Shown here one piece after another: positions 24,501-35,808 of a stretch of DNA of 64,000 nt; position 1 is the first letter of the stretch, and every line of letters begins with the position of its first letter. The stretch is from NCBI GenBank assembly GCA_017979445.1, contig CM030709.1:4940001-5004000 (forward strand), in the 5' to 3' direction. Source of the DNA: Akebia trifoliata (lineage: Eukaryota; Streptophyta; Magnoliopsida; Ranunculales; Lardizabalaceae). The translations under genes and the position numbers were made by a program. The notes beneath the pieces are model-generated. The model was given only the letters and a program-made list of their open reading frames with translations. It searched no databases and was not told the DNA's origin.

Positions 24501-26243
24501 AGAACTAAGCTCTTCATTTCCAGATTCCGAGCATGATAGTGATCACCTTCAGGTAAGCAGCAGTAGGAAGTAAGCATATTGTGCTATGCTTTAACCCATT
24601 ATATTCAATATCATTCTTACCGTGATTTTTTGCCATCATGATAGAATAGCACAAATGACCAAATGGCGAGTGAAATTCCTTCAAGTGGAAATGTTGAAGC
24701 AACAAATGAGACTGTAAGGACAATTTCTCTCTTGGAAATTTATCCTCTTAGCCATAGATATTAAATGTTGGTATCTTCTTCCATTGAAGAGGGGAGTGTT
24801 TTTTTCCCTTTTGTTTCTGTTTATTTATTCTTTCACTGATACAAAACTCTGTACCATGTAGATGACAGCTGGAAATTTGATGGATTCTTATGAAATGTGC
24901 ATTTCTAGTTTACGGAAGGCCCAAGCACATCGGCGCACCTCTTCTTTGAAGAGAGTTGCTCCAGCAAACTTTTCAAAGAAGGTACAATTCACATTAACGA
25001 AAAGCTTCTCTGAAGAGTTACTTGGGAAGATATTCTTGATTATTCCCATTTTATCATCTATTATATAACAAGCATCCACCATAGGGAACAAATTTAATAA
25101 GAGGAGATCTAGAATCCTAATATAAGGAACAAGTGTTGGTTGAGCTGTTGTGCACTCCTCACTCGAGATTTGGGTTCTCTGTAGAGTTGCATTCCCATTA
25201 CTGTCTTATCCTTGTAATTGACTTACGGAAATTTGGAATAAACAGGCACGCCTTCAGGTTCCTGACGTGGTCCTCCAGCAAATACTATCACTAAACAGCC
25301 TTGATGTAGAGCTTTATAAGCATGCCCAAGATATCTTCACACAGCAGAGGAAGCATCTAATGGAGAAGTTGCTTGAAGAGGTTAGTCATCTCTTCTCTTT
25401 TCCAAGATTATATATTAAAGTTCACAATTGGACTACTTTCATCTTTCATGTAGGATCTGATGCTTAAGAACACTTGCCAGACTTGCACTAACATGTCCCA
25501 TTTAGATTTAGTCAGAATGCGGTTTAGTTGAGCTTCTTTTGAGTACCCAATCCAGCCTCATTTTGTGGATGAAAAAAGTAATTTAATAAGAAAAGTAAAC
25601 AACTCCCCGTACATATAATAAAACACAATGGTGGGTCCCATTCAAGCGACAGTTGTAGGATATAAACGTCCCACTTCAACTACAGTAGAGTGGGGTCCAT
25701 ACTACCTCACTTTATTGTCTTTCCTCCCCCCCCCCCCCCCCCCCAAATTCTTTTTAAATAATATCCCTGTAATTTTACTATCTTTCTTCTCCTCTGTCAC
25801 TATTTCAATAATACTCTAAATTTACCATCTTTCCTCTTTTGGCCCTTTAACCCCAAAGAGGATGCCTAGGCCGTGTGTCATAGGTATGTGCAAACTCTAG
25901 TATATATCAATATATATACATGATTTGTGAAGAAATTTGTAATGTAGTGTAGAATACAGAATCCTTCTCAACATGTTGGTTTTGACAAGGGTGGTTGTAC
26001 TTGATTTTATTTTGAGTTTTACTTAAGCTGTTAGGTATGTTTCAGAAGGTAGTGGTTTACTCAGATGGTGATTCATGTTTTTTGAAAATTTTGCAGGAGA
26101 AGCTGAGGAATGGTTTTGGTAATTCGTATGGAGCCAATTCTTGGAAGGTGTTTTTGTTAACGATAGCATTCCTCTTACTCGTATTGCTCACCATAGTGCT
26201 TGTAAATGCAAGAGGAAGGACTTCTTCAAAACTCAAGGTATGA
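18595..26243 (+). CDS. TPST: Tyrosylprotein sulfotransferase (TPST), 501 aa, 12 coding exons
   Basis: Exons: 18595-18643, 19172-19349, 19430-19501, 20825-21113, 21771-21914, 23314-23418, 23518-23665, 24503-24552, 24645-24713, 24862-24981, 25246-25380, 26097-26243. The spliced frame is open throughout and 501 aa matches the ~500-aa plant enzyme. The enzyme transfers sulfate from PAPS to tyrosines of secreted peptides (PSK, PSY, RGF/CLEL types) in the Golgi. Visible parts: signal peptide (about 1-22), PAPS 5'-phosphosulfate loop HVPRTGGRTYFH at 64-75, second binding segment with ILRSPVDRVFSTYEF at 129-143, conserved TLDIWPWKYLVPWMREDLF, AHDIIHNGATFQVAGLTNNS, DMLYVGLTEDH, and a C-terminal membrane helix at about 471-491 with a short basic tail (type I topology). 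Intron 2 has a GC donor (CATTG|GCAAGT at 19350) which is needed to give the conserved FHCFLRKLY. Introns hold a SINE, MITEs and a nested insertion. Confidence 0.96.
18904..19003 (+). mobile_element. tRNA-derived SINE, ~100 bp with poly-A, in TPST intron 1
   Basis: The body reads TTAGACCCATAGCTCAGTTGG...GTGGGTTCAAGTCC, giving a pol III A box (TAGCTCAGTTGG) and B box (GGTTCAAGTCC), then an A-rich tail at 18987-19003. The flanks TTGGTTTTGCT (18893-18903) and TTGGTTATGCT (19004-19014) are an 11-bp target duplication with one mismatch. Related copies are at 24114-24200 (minus) and 34928-35018. Confidence 0.85.
20531..20760 (+). repeat. Dispersed repeat in TPST intron 3, copy 2 of the 14878 type
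   Basis: It starts ACTAGAAGGTGGCATGTGCA, ends AAGGTGGGGGCATTTTTGGCA, and includes TGATTATATTAAGTTTAAAT in the same order as 14878-15060. It may be a non-autonomous Helitron fragment, but the ends are not proven. Confidence 0.4.
22917..23074. mobile_element. Hairpin MITE, 158 bp, in TPST intron 5
   Basis: The inverted arms begin GAGTCATGATGAATGCACGC and the complement of GTGCATTCATCATTATTC. The inner part pairs GGCAAGGGCACAGAAC with GTTCTTTGCCCTTGCC around a loop containing TTTTTCATCGGGATACACAG. It belongs to the GAGTCRTG hairpin family; I see no clear target duplication. A fragment of the same arm is at about 39330-39385. Confidence 0.8.
23959..24408. mobile_element. hAT-like MITE interrupted by a SINE, TPST intron 7
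   Basis: The inverted ends are GAGAGCAGCTATTGGCCCCC and the complement of GGGGTGCCAATAGTAGCTCTC; both continue into ACTTTTACTTAT. The perfect 8-bp duplication TTATTTTA is at 23951-23958 and 24409-24416. The element contains a complete SINE at 24114-24200; without it and one 17-bp duplication the original length is 346 bp. The right end folds on itself (24304-24408). Confidence 0.85.
24114..24200 (-). mobile_element. 87-bp tRNA-derived SINE nested inside a MITE
   Basis: On the minus strand it reads GGGGCTTAGACCCATAGCTC..., with A box TAGCTCAGTTTG and B box GGTTCAAGTCC, ending AACCATAAAAA. It is flanked by a perfect 17-bp target duplication starting AAAACATTATAATAC (24097-24113 and 24201-24217). 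This defines the full element as only about 87 bp, essentially a tRNA-like head with a short A tail. The perfect duplication indicates a fairly recent insertion. Confidence 0.9.
25726..25744. repeat. Poly-C tract of 19 bases in TPST intron 11
   Basis: An uninterrupted run of C, flanked by CCTCC and AAATTC. It may be length-variable or a sequencing problem site. Confidence 0.95.
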
Positions 26244-26550
26244 TTATTGCACTGTAATTGCAGTGTTTACGGATTTAGAAAGCAAAATGGATGGGGAGGA
26301 GATCTTAGTTTCAAGTGTTTTACTTTGGGCCTATTCAAAGGATGCCACCGACCAAGTTTGCAGGGTAAAATGACCATCACAGATGGTAGTGATGGGAGAA
26401 TGTATTTAGTGGTCTGTGCTGCCTTGTACCGCAAATTCAGTGTAGGAACATGATTTGTTCAATAGATCCCAAATTTTTGGGATAAGATTTTGTAAGTTTC
26501 CAAGGATTTTTAAATAAATTTTATACTTAAATAAAATTATTTAATACGAT
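26244..26550 (+). other. 3' UTR of TPST
   Basis: The sequence after the TGA stop remains non-repetitive to about 26500. AAATAAA-type signals at about 26511-26540 (TTTAAATAAATTTTATAC, TTAAATAAAATTA) are the likely poly-A signals. Confidence 0.45.
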
Positions 26551-26920
26551 TCAATGAAAGTTTATATGATTCAATGAAATAAAATAAATTAAAATAATTT
26601 TATATATTTCATCTCCTTAAATGAAAAAAATTTAAAGAAATGAAAAATGACAATCACAGGGCAGATTATAATTGGAAGTTAATAGTTTACTCTAATAAAG
26701 TAGTTTGGTTCTATTATAAATGGGGCCGTCACTGTGCGGGTCATGTTTGGGCCAGGTTGTAAACGATCTGGTGCTAATTGGGCTTCAATATCTTGGCTCA
26801 AGCCCCGCCAAAAATGGTTGTAATCACCCTAAATAATTTTTTATTAATGAACATATTGTACAAAAACATTATTAGAAAACTACTGAACCCATAGAGTTTA
26901 TTTAACTTCTTTACTATTAT

Positions 26921-27293
26921 GGGACCGTTCATGGGACATATGTAAAAATAATGATTTTTCAAAATATGAGTTAGAAGTTTCGGATTGAGCTGATTTTTTG
27001 TGAGGATGATCTCTATGATGAGAAGATCATCCACACAAAAAATCAGCCTAGTCCGAACTTTCTAACCCCATCAAAAGTGATTTAGAATGTGGACCATCAA
27101 TTTTATACCAATAATTAGTAATCACTTCTGATGGATTTCAAAGTTTCAGATTAAGTTGATTTTTTGTGAGGATGATCATCTCATCATATAGATCATCCTC
27201 ACAAAAAATCAGTTCCATCCGAAACTTTTAACTCGTATTTTGAAAAATGATTTTTTTACATATAATTTTATTTATGTCTCATAAACCGCCCCC
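26921..27293. mobile_element. Foldback element, ~373 bp, diverged terminus type
   Basis: The ends are GGGACCGTTCATGGGACATA and the complement of TATGTCTCATAAACCGCCCCC. The interior has the same GCTGATTTTTTGTGAGGATGATC hairpins and a GTGGACCATCA spacer as the array at 1-2616. It is more diverged than the others. It lies about 400 bp past the TPST poly-A region. Confidence 0.75.
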
Positions 27294-30200
27294 TTAACAT
27301 TAATATGAGAGAAGGGTGATTGTTGTGTACACAATTTCATATTATTAATATTTTTAAAATTATAAATATACTCTTAACATATTAATATATTCATAATAAG
27401 TTGATTTACTATTATAACGGAAGATAGCTGATTATAGTTACGACAAATCAACATTATTCAATATTTTTAAATTATAAAATTGCCCTTGCAATGGCATTCT
27501 CTTTAATATAGTAATGTTTTATTACTAAACACCCTTGGCCTAAAGCCTAGAAAACGATTTGATTATCAATGTTTCCATGTTTTTCTCCTTCTCCAAAATT
27601 TTATTTTCTTCAAACAAGATAAGATTGAAGATGATAGAGTATGTTTTTTCTACATTTTCTACAAAGTTCCCAATTTTATCTAGACTTATCCCAATCAAAC
27701 CCCTTCAATAATACAAAATCTGAACTTTGTTACTGTTGGTAAAAAAAAAATTTCCCTCTTTGAATGGTATAAGGTCAACATCCATTTCAAGAATAGTTTC
27801 CAATTTTATTGTATTTTCTTTTTTTATCTATTTCAAAAAATATCTCTTATACTTTATATATTCACAAGAGGTCACCCATGTATATGATTTAGACATCCTC
27901 TCTCTGGTTAAGGGATAAAAAATATAAAAATAAATATGGATGATTATTATTGAATTTAAAATTAAAAAGATAAAAGACTAAAAATAATAATGTGAATGTA
28001 AGGGGTAAAAAATGAATTATATAAAAATCATAAGAGTGAAGTGTAAAGAAAATAAAGTGGGTCCCATAAAATTATAGTTTGATGGAAAGATTAAAATGGT
28101 AAAAGATAAAAAATAATAAAGTAAGTTAAAAATGATAAAAGAATAAATATAGTAAAATTACGAATAAAGAATAAAGAAAATAAAATAGATCCCACAAAAT
28201 TATAGTTTGATAAGAGGTTTATTCACACTTATAAAAGTAAATTCTACTATTGTTATTTAAAAAATTGAACTTAAGAGCTAAAATATAAGTTAAAAAAGAG
28301 ATATAATAAAATTAAAGAATATGTAAAAAAAAGATAAAAAAAAATTTATAACTCAACGATAGAACATTTGTCCAACCACAAAATTATAATTGAAAGAATA
28401 TTATACCCAATTGAAAAAAAAAAAAAAATACAAAATTATCACAACTCCGTTGTATTTTATTACATAAATTTTTCTTCTCTTTCTATTTTTTCATGATATC
28501 CTTTCAATTTTATTATTTTTATTCTTTTTCTTTCATTTGGTTGTAATAATATCTCTTCTATTTTGTTACCTTTCGTCTACATAAGAAAACTATACAAGCT
28601 GTCAACGTTAGATACCTAAAATATTAAGACTTCTAATAAGAATTTCAAATAGTTTATAGTGGGCACCTTTTACTAGTTGTTTGTGTTTATTTTATTCATA
28701 TTTTCAATTAGAAATTAGGTCGGGAACTTTGGCCAAGTTTGTTTCATGTGTTCCTCTTCACCTAAGTATAGCGGTGCTCACAATATTTGACATCAATCAT
28801 AACTTCTGGATTTTATTTTTGTTCAAAATGAAATTAATTTGATAGTGACACGTTCATACTACTTCACATGCTTTGAAGCATAGCCACGCACACATCACAT
28901 GGGGGCATCTCGTAAGTCGTACCCCAACATATTAATAGTTTTTGATACACGTAGGACCATTTCATGTGAGAGTCAAAAAACAACGCACCGACCCAATTCG
29001 TTATCTTTATCACACTAATAATAAAGTCATTTATTCAACGAATGGCTAAGATGGAAAGACATCCATATCCACGTTACGTTGACACTTTTACGAAATCGGT
29101 ATGTTTTTACATCTCAGCCGTACACGTTTTGGTTAATATTTGAGGTCACTTAAAGCATTATTCTTTGAGGTAATAGTATATTTTCAAATTGATGACGTGC
29201 CCCTTGATCTCAGTCTTCTATTATAGACTGAGAGAAAAGGACCTAAATCCCCAAATCTTCTTTCATTTTTTCTCCTTAAAATAGGCCTCCTAAATTATTT
29301 TTATTCTATTTAACATCGACTTCAACCATCATACTTCTCCAAAATCCTATCTTGTTCTGGTGAAGTGCGATATGAGATTCCAACTTAAGGGCACTCCAGC
29401 GTGACTCAAAAAAAATTATCTAAGAGATTAAAGATGATAAATTTTGAAAAAAAATATATATATATATCAAGGATTATTATTATTTTTTCATTATTCTATT
29501 ATAAAAGACTTAGGTCAAGGGAACATGCCATCCATTTGAAAATATAGGGGTATCTCAAATATTCACCAAAATATCGAGGGGTATGTTTAAATCAATAGTA
29601 GAATATCCGGATCAGTTTTGGATCAATGATATCCCAATACAATAAAAAATGTTATATTACTTAATTTGTTTAAATACATGAAGTTTATTTTGATTTTGAA
29701 TATCAAATCTGATTGGATCGGATCAAACTCAACCCACTAAGAATTCGATTCAATAGTTATCGGTTCAATTCCAAATAAAACCTGATCCAATTTGAACACG
29801 ATCCATCCTAAACGATGCCCTATGAATTAGAGTGAAAAGGAGTATGTTTGTCGGTGATCATTTTGTAAGCACCCACCGACGCTACTTTATCATTTTTTTT
29901 ATAGATGTACCAACTACCGACACATAATACATACTCTCTGCAAATCGTGATCGTTGATCGACCAATCAATGTTTAGAACTTCTAATAAGACAGTGAGGTA
30001 TCAACAACCTGATGCGTATAATATACATTTTAAGGTCAAGTATCCCACAAAATATTCAAACTAAGTCCAAATCTTATCGTCCTCTCAAGTAATTTTAAAA
30101 ATAAGATCTAACGTGGAAATAACACACGAATGACATATTGCTATAATAAATTTAGACCGTTAAATAGTACTTTACAATCGATCCCAACCCTTATTTAAAA

Positions 30201-33099
30201 CTACAATCACATGGATGTAGAGAAGAATGAAATAAAATTATATTTTTCTAATACTTTATTTATTTATTTTTCTATTTTTTTAATGATTTAGTCCCACCAT
30301 TAGGGGTGCAGTGTCACGTGCACTCCATTCCTTGTACACAACTTGTTTTCCAATACCGACACATGGGAGTGGGAATATGCGGTGAATAGTTATTGGTATT
30401 AATTTGAAGGAAATAATTATCGTGAGTTTATTCATATTAGTATTAGCTACTTCAACTCACATTAATTTGGGTCTTCTACTTTTGATTTGGTTTTCTATTA
30501 AAAAAACTCCCTTACTTTATCAAGTTTGTTACTTAACAAATCTTTCTTTTTTTTAAAACATGTTAGTCTGATTGACATACTAAGATTTGAAATCTTATTA
30601 CTGGTCGTTGGGTTTACATGGATTATTAAATTGGCAAACCAACACCACAATCTTCTAAATTTTAGGAAAAAACTAAACTTGATCCATGGTGTTGAAAATG
30701 GATGACTACCTCAAATTCAAAATTGAAATCCAATAGTGAAAATTAATTTTATTATTATTATTTTTTAATTCTTAGAATTTTGTTCTCTATAACAACTCTT
30801 GGCATCAGATCGTATACAGGAAACTTACCTTACTAACTTAGTAAGGAAAATGTTTTTCTTTCTTGACAAACTTTGGATTATAATTCATGTCTTTTTAAAA
30901 AGTTAAATATCTATGATACTCTCGATACAATGGGTATGTGATAAAGAATTGAATGTATTATAGGTATTTAATTATTTAAAATACATGAATCTCACTCAAG
31001 ATTTGTTGATTAAGGGAGGTTTTGAAATAAAAATAAAACAGATAGGTTTGTTCGATAAATCTCCCAAAAATATAATCCTAAGCACTTGCTTAACTTAACC
31101 GATATAAATTCAAAAAATATGTTAGAACTGCATTTTCATAAACAATTGATGACCACCTCTTATTTTGGAAGATTAAACAAAGCCAAGATGTTTCTTATAT
31201 TTTGAGCGATGAAATGAAATTTTAGTTACTGAATAATTGAAATATTTAAAAATTAAGATTATTATTAAATCACATTGTCATATTAATGTTAAGTGTCTAA
31301 AGGTGTTAGCTCACTAAATTGGTAAATTTTGATGATAACACTTAGATTCAAAACCTATTTTCACCCACCAATTACTAATCATTAATATGTTTGTTAATAA
31401 AGTCATGCTACATTGCCTATGTCAGATACTACGTTCAACACTAAGCTAACATGGCTGTGCACAGATAATCATAGATTTATTTTTTTCGAGATACAACTAA
31501 AAATCAACAGATGGACGATCCAACTCAGTGTTGAACGCAGTGTCCAACACAAGCAGTCCATCATTTTCTTTGTTTATAGATTGGTAGCAAGTATCACTGC
31601 AATATTAAAGTTCAAATCGAAAAGCATCCGAAAAGTTCTCCTAATGCTTGAAATGACTCATGGGGTGGTTTTGGGTTGATTTCTTTGTTGCTTTGGGACG
31701 ACATATTATAATTAAAGATAATTATGAATAACCATTGTTGGTTTGTTGAACCTTTGTTTCATCATTGCAACCCTTTGTGTTCTCGCCACTAAAAACGAAA
31801 TCTCACACTTAATTATTTTAAATTAAAACTAGATTTTCTAGCCTTCTTTAAGAGTATTTTTGAAGGAAATGATGCAAAGAGTATAAACCAAGTTACTTAA
31901 AAGAGAAAAAAAGTAGTCAGCTCAGCCAATTAAAAAATGAGAGAGAGAGAGAGAGTATTTTAGAAGCAATTGAAGAAAAGAGTGAATTTCAAGTTAGTTA
32001 AAAGAAGAGAGAGAATATGGATGGGTAAAGGACTGAGGCCCATCATGTCAATTGGACCCAAACCAAAGCAAATTTCCGTTTTGCAGTCAATTCATGAACC
32101 TTTTCTCATTCAATTTATTTGTTCTCCTTTTGTTTCAATTATTTATTTAGGGATATTTACAAAAAAATAAAATAAAATAATAATAATCAACTTTTGACGA
32201 ATTTACAATTTGGGCTAACTGTTCATTTTAATTATCAAAACATGAACGATAGTGACTTCAGAGGTTTTTAAAGTGATTATTTTACAAGTTTAAAGTGACT
32301 AATTGAAAATAGTCATTTTAAACCTTGTAATTGACACTTTAAATCTTATCATTTTGAAAAAAAAAAAAAATAATAATAATAACGAAAACATGATCATTCA
32401 TGTTCTGAGAATTAAAATGAATAATTAGCTGAAATAAAAATAACTCATTTTCAGCATACGAAATGATAATTCACCCATTTATTTAATTATTTTATTTAAA
32501 GAAGATTTTATTATATTTTATAAAATTCTAAGCAATTTTAAGAGTGATGTATTAATTAAGATTGTCAAACCAACAATACCTTACAAAATTCTACTATTTA
32601 ACTCAATTATAAATATAAAGAAGAGTTTTTGAGATGTTATGGGATTGGCTGTCTGCAATCAGATTAAAAGATAAATTTTACAATAAAATAATAAAAGAAA
32701 ACATATTTTTTGTAGTTAAATTTCAAACAAGAACATGTTTACATGAAGAATATATTTTAAATAAGAAAACATGAGAAAATTGAGAATTGAGATGGAGAAC
32801 ATTTTAATTTATATTTTGACTCGTCTGAGTCAACTCTCGAGTAGTCAACTTGACTCCATTCTTGGGCATCGGAGTCGAGTTGACTGGGTTTTACAACTTT
32901 GAAGTGGGCAGGCTGTTTCAAAATTTTGAAGAAACCCTCCTCGTTATAAGACACGTAGCACTTTGAATTTATTTCTTGACCTTACATTTCTGTAAAATCT
33001 AAAATACCCCGTTACAAATACCACGTGTAATCCAATGAAGAGGGTTCCTACATTTATTTATTAATTTTTACGATTTGGAGTAAAAAAGTAAAATTTGGA
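27294..33099. other. Gene-free intergenic DNA, very AT-rich
   Basis: I found no exon-like or conserved coding stretch. It holds a direct repeat of about 40 bp around GGGTCCCATAAAATTATAGTTTGAT (28065 region) and AGATCCCACAAAATTATAGTTTGAT (28188 region), a copy of repeat R at 30565-30855, decayed blocks with GGGGTATCTCAAATATTCACC at about 29548-29575, and GA-rich DNA at 31938-31956. The 88-residue open frame at 31413-31679 has no recognisable motif. Confidence 0.5.
30565..30855 (+). repeat. Dispersed ~300-bp repeat R, copy 3
   Basis: It shares ATGGATTATTAAATTGGCAAACCAACACC, GATCCATGGTGTTGAAAATGGAT and the CCTTACTAACTTAGTAAGG end with the copies at 15290, 16545 and 41965 (only short parts quoted). 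The palindromic CTTACTAACTTAGTAAG at 30830-30846 marks the right end. Confidence 0.55.
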
Positions 33100-33669
33100 G
33101 AACAGAGCCGGTTAAAGTCGAAAAGCTTCCTCTATAAGTACTTTTCGAACCTAAACCCAAACCCAAGGGAGAGAATCCTCAGTCTACTGCAAAAGCCTAC
33201 TAAAATCAGTCCATGAGACCAAAAAGAACTTCAAACATCAATCTATTGTGGTGTGTGTGTGGGCCCGGTTTTTTTTCTTTCAGAATCATCTCAGATCAGA
33301 GTGATAGAGACGAAAAGATAAAGCAACATCAAGATGCCGAAGCAACTGTAAGTCTGTAAATTACAGCTAGCAAGGAAGTGAGAGATTCACCTACTAGAAG
33401 TAGTGACCGTATCCTCTCTCTCTCTCCTTTTTAGGGTTTCTTTCTCTTCTACTTCTTCGTGCTTCTGTTCCATTGTTCGTTGGAGTTTTCACAGAGGATT
33501 AGGTCTTAGTTAGGGTTTTGTTTATGGTACCTTAGTTCTGGTTTGATTTTGGACAATTTGGAAGCAATTTTTGGGAGAGTTCGCAGTTGAGTTCGGATTT
33601 ATGCTTGAATTTGCGGGAATGTGATGTTCTTTGTTCCAGATTGAAGCTTGAATTAAGGTTTCAGCTCAG
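33100..33669 (+). promoter_or_regulatory. Candidate promoter and distant 5' exon of the GATA gene (or a non-coding transcript)
   Basis: CTCTATAAGTAC at about 33129-33140 looks like a TATA box. It is followed by leader-like, CT-rich DNA free of repeats, with (CT)n at 33415-33427 and AGGGTTT blocks. Two donor sites are possible: CAACT|GTAAGT (33350) and CTCAG|GTTTGT (33669/33670). About 600 bp of T-rich, intron-like sequence follows. The only downstream acceptor next to coding sequence is TTTTGTTCAG at 38221-38230, just before the GATA start codon. A transcript joining them would have a leader intron of about 4.5-4.9 kb. Alternative: transcription starts near 38050 (TTTTATATTTC) and this is an unrelated RNA. 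Confidence 0.35.
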
Positions 33670-34726
33670 GTTTGTTCTCATTTATCCTGCATTTTTCTTG
33701 CTTTTTCATGGCTTCTTTCATTTCTGATACTTCTTTTGTTTGAAATTTCGACGTTAGTTTCTCTCTAAACTCTCGATTTTGCTTGCATTTCTGAAACTTT
33801 TAAGTTAAATTTCAACTTGACTCTGTTTCTGTGTCGAATTCGCTTGTTTTGAGAATTTCTCTTGAAATTTAAAGAGATCGCATACGTTTCTACTGAAATA
33901 TTGCAGTTTAATAGAGGTTTAATCTTTCTCTCCTTCACATTTCTGGCTTTGCTTCTGGTTTACAGGTGTTTCCCCTGTTCATTCGAAATTCTTAGCTTTT
34001 CTCTTTAGTCCTACAGAGTTTTATGTGTTTAGCTCCTTCAGATTCTCATAGATTAATAGGCTTTTGTTCTTGATTTTGCTCTGCACTGCTTCGTTTCCCC
34101 CAATTCGTTCGATTGACCTCAAAATTTTATAATATCCGAAGCTCGAACATTCTCTCCAATCCGATTTCACTTTTTTTTCAAACAGAGGTATGTAGCTGTA
34201 AGTGAAGAGGCGCGTAATTCTTTTTTTTTTTCTCTTTTTCATTTGTCATCAATTATCCATTTTTATGTAAATTTGATTCCAGAAAATCATTCTCTGGAAT
34301 TTGCTAGCGTGTACCGTAAGAGGAAATAGTGCCTTGAAATCAAGGAAAATTTTAGTATCCAACGAAATGCTTAATATGGGAGATTTTCCCCATGAAACTA
34401 ATATCTGGGAAGTGGGAAACATGTAGCAGGGATGGGGTTTCTTATATTGAATATTGATGGGGAAAATAAATAGATTAAAAATGATTTTCTGGAAAAATGT
34501 GATTGGCAAGCTTGTACTTATAATTGCTCATTTTCATGGGATATATTATTTCCTAACACTAACTAAAATTAAAAAACAAACTCCATTTTAAGCGTAATCA
34601 CGTATGAGAATTAATTTTTTCCTAGAATACATTTTGCCATGATCATTTGTATGAGGATTTCATTTTTCGTTGAAAAATGAATTAAAGTGACTTTGCAACT
34701 TAACATAGTCACATTTGTTTTTAAAA

Positions 34727-34896
34727 GAGTTGTCCTAGGGAGACACCAACGGAGACACGAAGGTGACAAAATGATGTGATTATCTTAGATGCTTTTTCAC
34801 GAGATGCGAGTAAAAAGCATCTACGGTTATGTGCGTGCCACCACATCATTTTTATTGTCACCTTTGTGTCTCCGTTTGTGTCATTCCAGCATTTTC
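34727..34896. mobile_element. Hairpin MITE, 170 bp
   Basis: The ends are GAGTTGTCCTAGGGAGAC and the complement of GTCATTCCAGCATTTTCC. The inner arms ACGGAGACACGAAGGTGACA and complement fold around TTTTTCACGAGATGCGAGTAAAAA. The perfect 8-bp duplication TTTTAAAA is at 34719-34726 and 34897-34904. Confidence 0.85.
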
Positions 34897-34927
34897 CTTT
34901 TAAAAAATATAAAGAAATCGTATTGTT

Positions 34928-35018
34928 GGGCTTAAGTCCATAACTCATTTGGCTTGATTTGACACAGTGCAAAACAACTCTCAGGTCGTGGGCTCGAGTC
35001 TAGTTTACCCATTAAAAA
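34928..35018 (+). mobile_element. tRNA-derived SINE, third copy, diverged
   Basis: It reads GGGCTTAAGTCCATAACTCA...GTCGTGGGCTCGAGTCTAG and ends in a short A-rich tail, matching the consensus of the copies at 18904 and 24114 with several changes in the A and B boxes. A MITE begins directly at its tail. No target duplication is evident, so it is older. Confidence 0.75.
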
Positions 35019-35212
35019 TGAGTCATGATAATCTGATTTCACATTGTGACATACTCAAAATACTCTCCTGAGGTGGTATCTGCTAGAATCATAGATCTCC
35101 ATAAATCTGTGCAGTTGTGTATCTTGATGAAAAAATTCTATGGTTTTGGCACATCCCACATCAGGAGAGTATTTTGAGTATGCCATGTGGGAGTGTTAGA
35201 ATATCATTACTT
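35019..35212. mobile_element. Hairpin MITE, 194 bp, inserted at a SINE tail
   Basis: The ends are TGAGTCATGATAATCTGA and the complement of TTAGAATATCATTACTT. The inner arms pair CTCAAAATACTCTCCTGA with its complement, around a loop with GTGTATCTTGATGAAAAAA. The perfect 8-bp duplication ATTAAAAA lies at 35011-35018 and 35213-35220, so the A tail of the SINE was the target. Confidence 0.85.
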
Positions 35213-35599
35213 ATTAAAAAAAAGCAAAGAAATTCTACTTTCTCATTTTGGGATTTTTTTTAGATGCATGGCCTTCTTTTTCCTCTGGTTCTGTTATGTT
35301 AAGCCCAATTCTCCTAAATTTGAATTCTTTAAAGCCCTTCAACTTTATCATCGTTTTACCAAATCAAAGTATGTTTAATTGATTTTATTGGGCCAATGAC
35401 AAACGAGAAATCAATAAGATCATCTAAGCTTCTAATGTTTTATCCCATTTTAACATTTTATTTGTCATCCGTTTTTCTTGAAAACAAATTAGAAGGTCAA
35501 TAGCGTGTAATTATACTCATTTTCATTTTTTTAATCACGTGCTTTCTTAGTCCCTCTCTTCTTCTTCTTTTAAATGACGCCGGGGGACGGAACTTATAA

Positions 35600-35808
35600 G
35601 GCCAACTAGTCAAGACAAGCCAACTAGCCTCTTAGAGCACCATATCTCGCCCAAATCCCCTGTGTACCTGCAATACCCTGACAAACCACATATACCAGTT
35701 AAGTAGGGATAAATCATCGTGAGTGGCCAATGAGAAGGCTTGAACTTAAGACGCCTTCCTTTTTTAAGCGATGCCTTAGCCACTACACCCAAAACTTGTT
35801 GGTTCTTC
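35600..35808 (-). mobile_element. Second tRNA-derived SINE type
   Basis: On the minus strand it has GTGTAGTGGCTAAGGCATCGC (A-box-like TAGTGGCTAAGG), then AAGTTCAAGCCTTCTC (B-box-like GTTCAAGCC), then a 3' body with GGGTATTGCAGGTACAC and GCGAGATATGGTGCTCTAAG. The 3' body recurs at about 45509-45560. The boundaries are approximate. Confidence 0.65.

Noticed and set aside
27294..33099. Hidden retrotransposon coding region
   Set aside because: I looked for integrase, reverse-transcriptase and gag-like stretches in all frames and saw none; frames are short and AT-driven.
33180..33440. microRNA precursor upstream of GATA
   Set aside because: No long self-complementary stem and no known plant miRNA sequence that I recognise.
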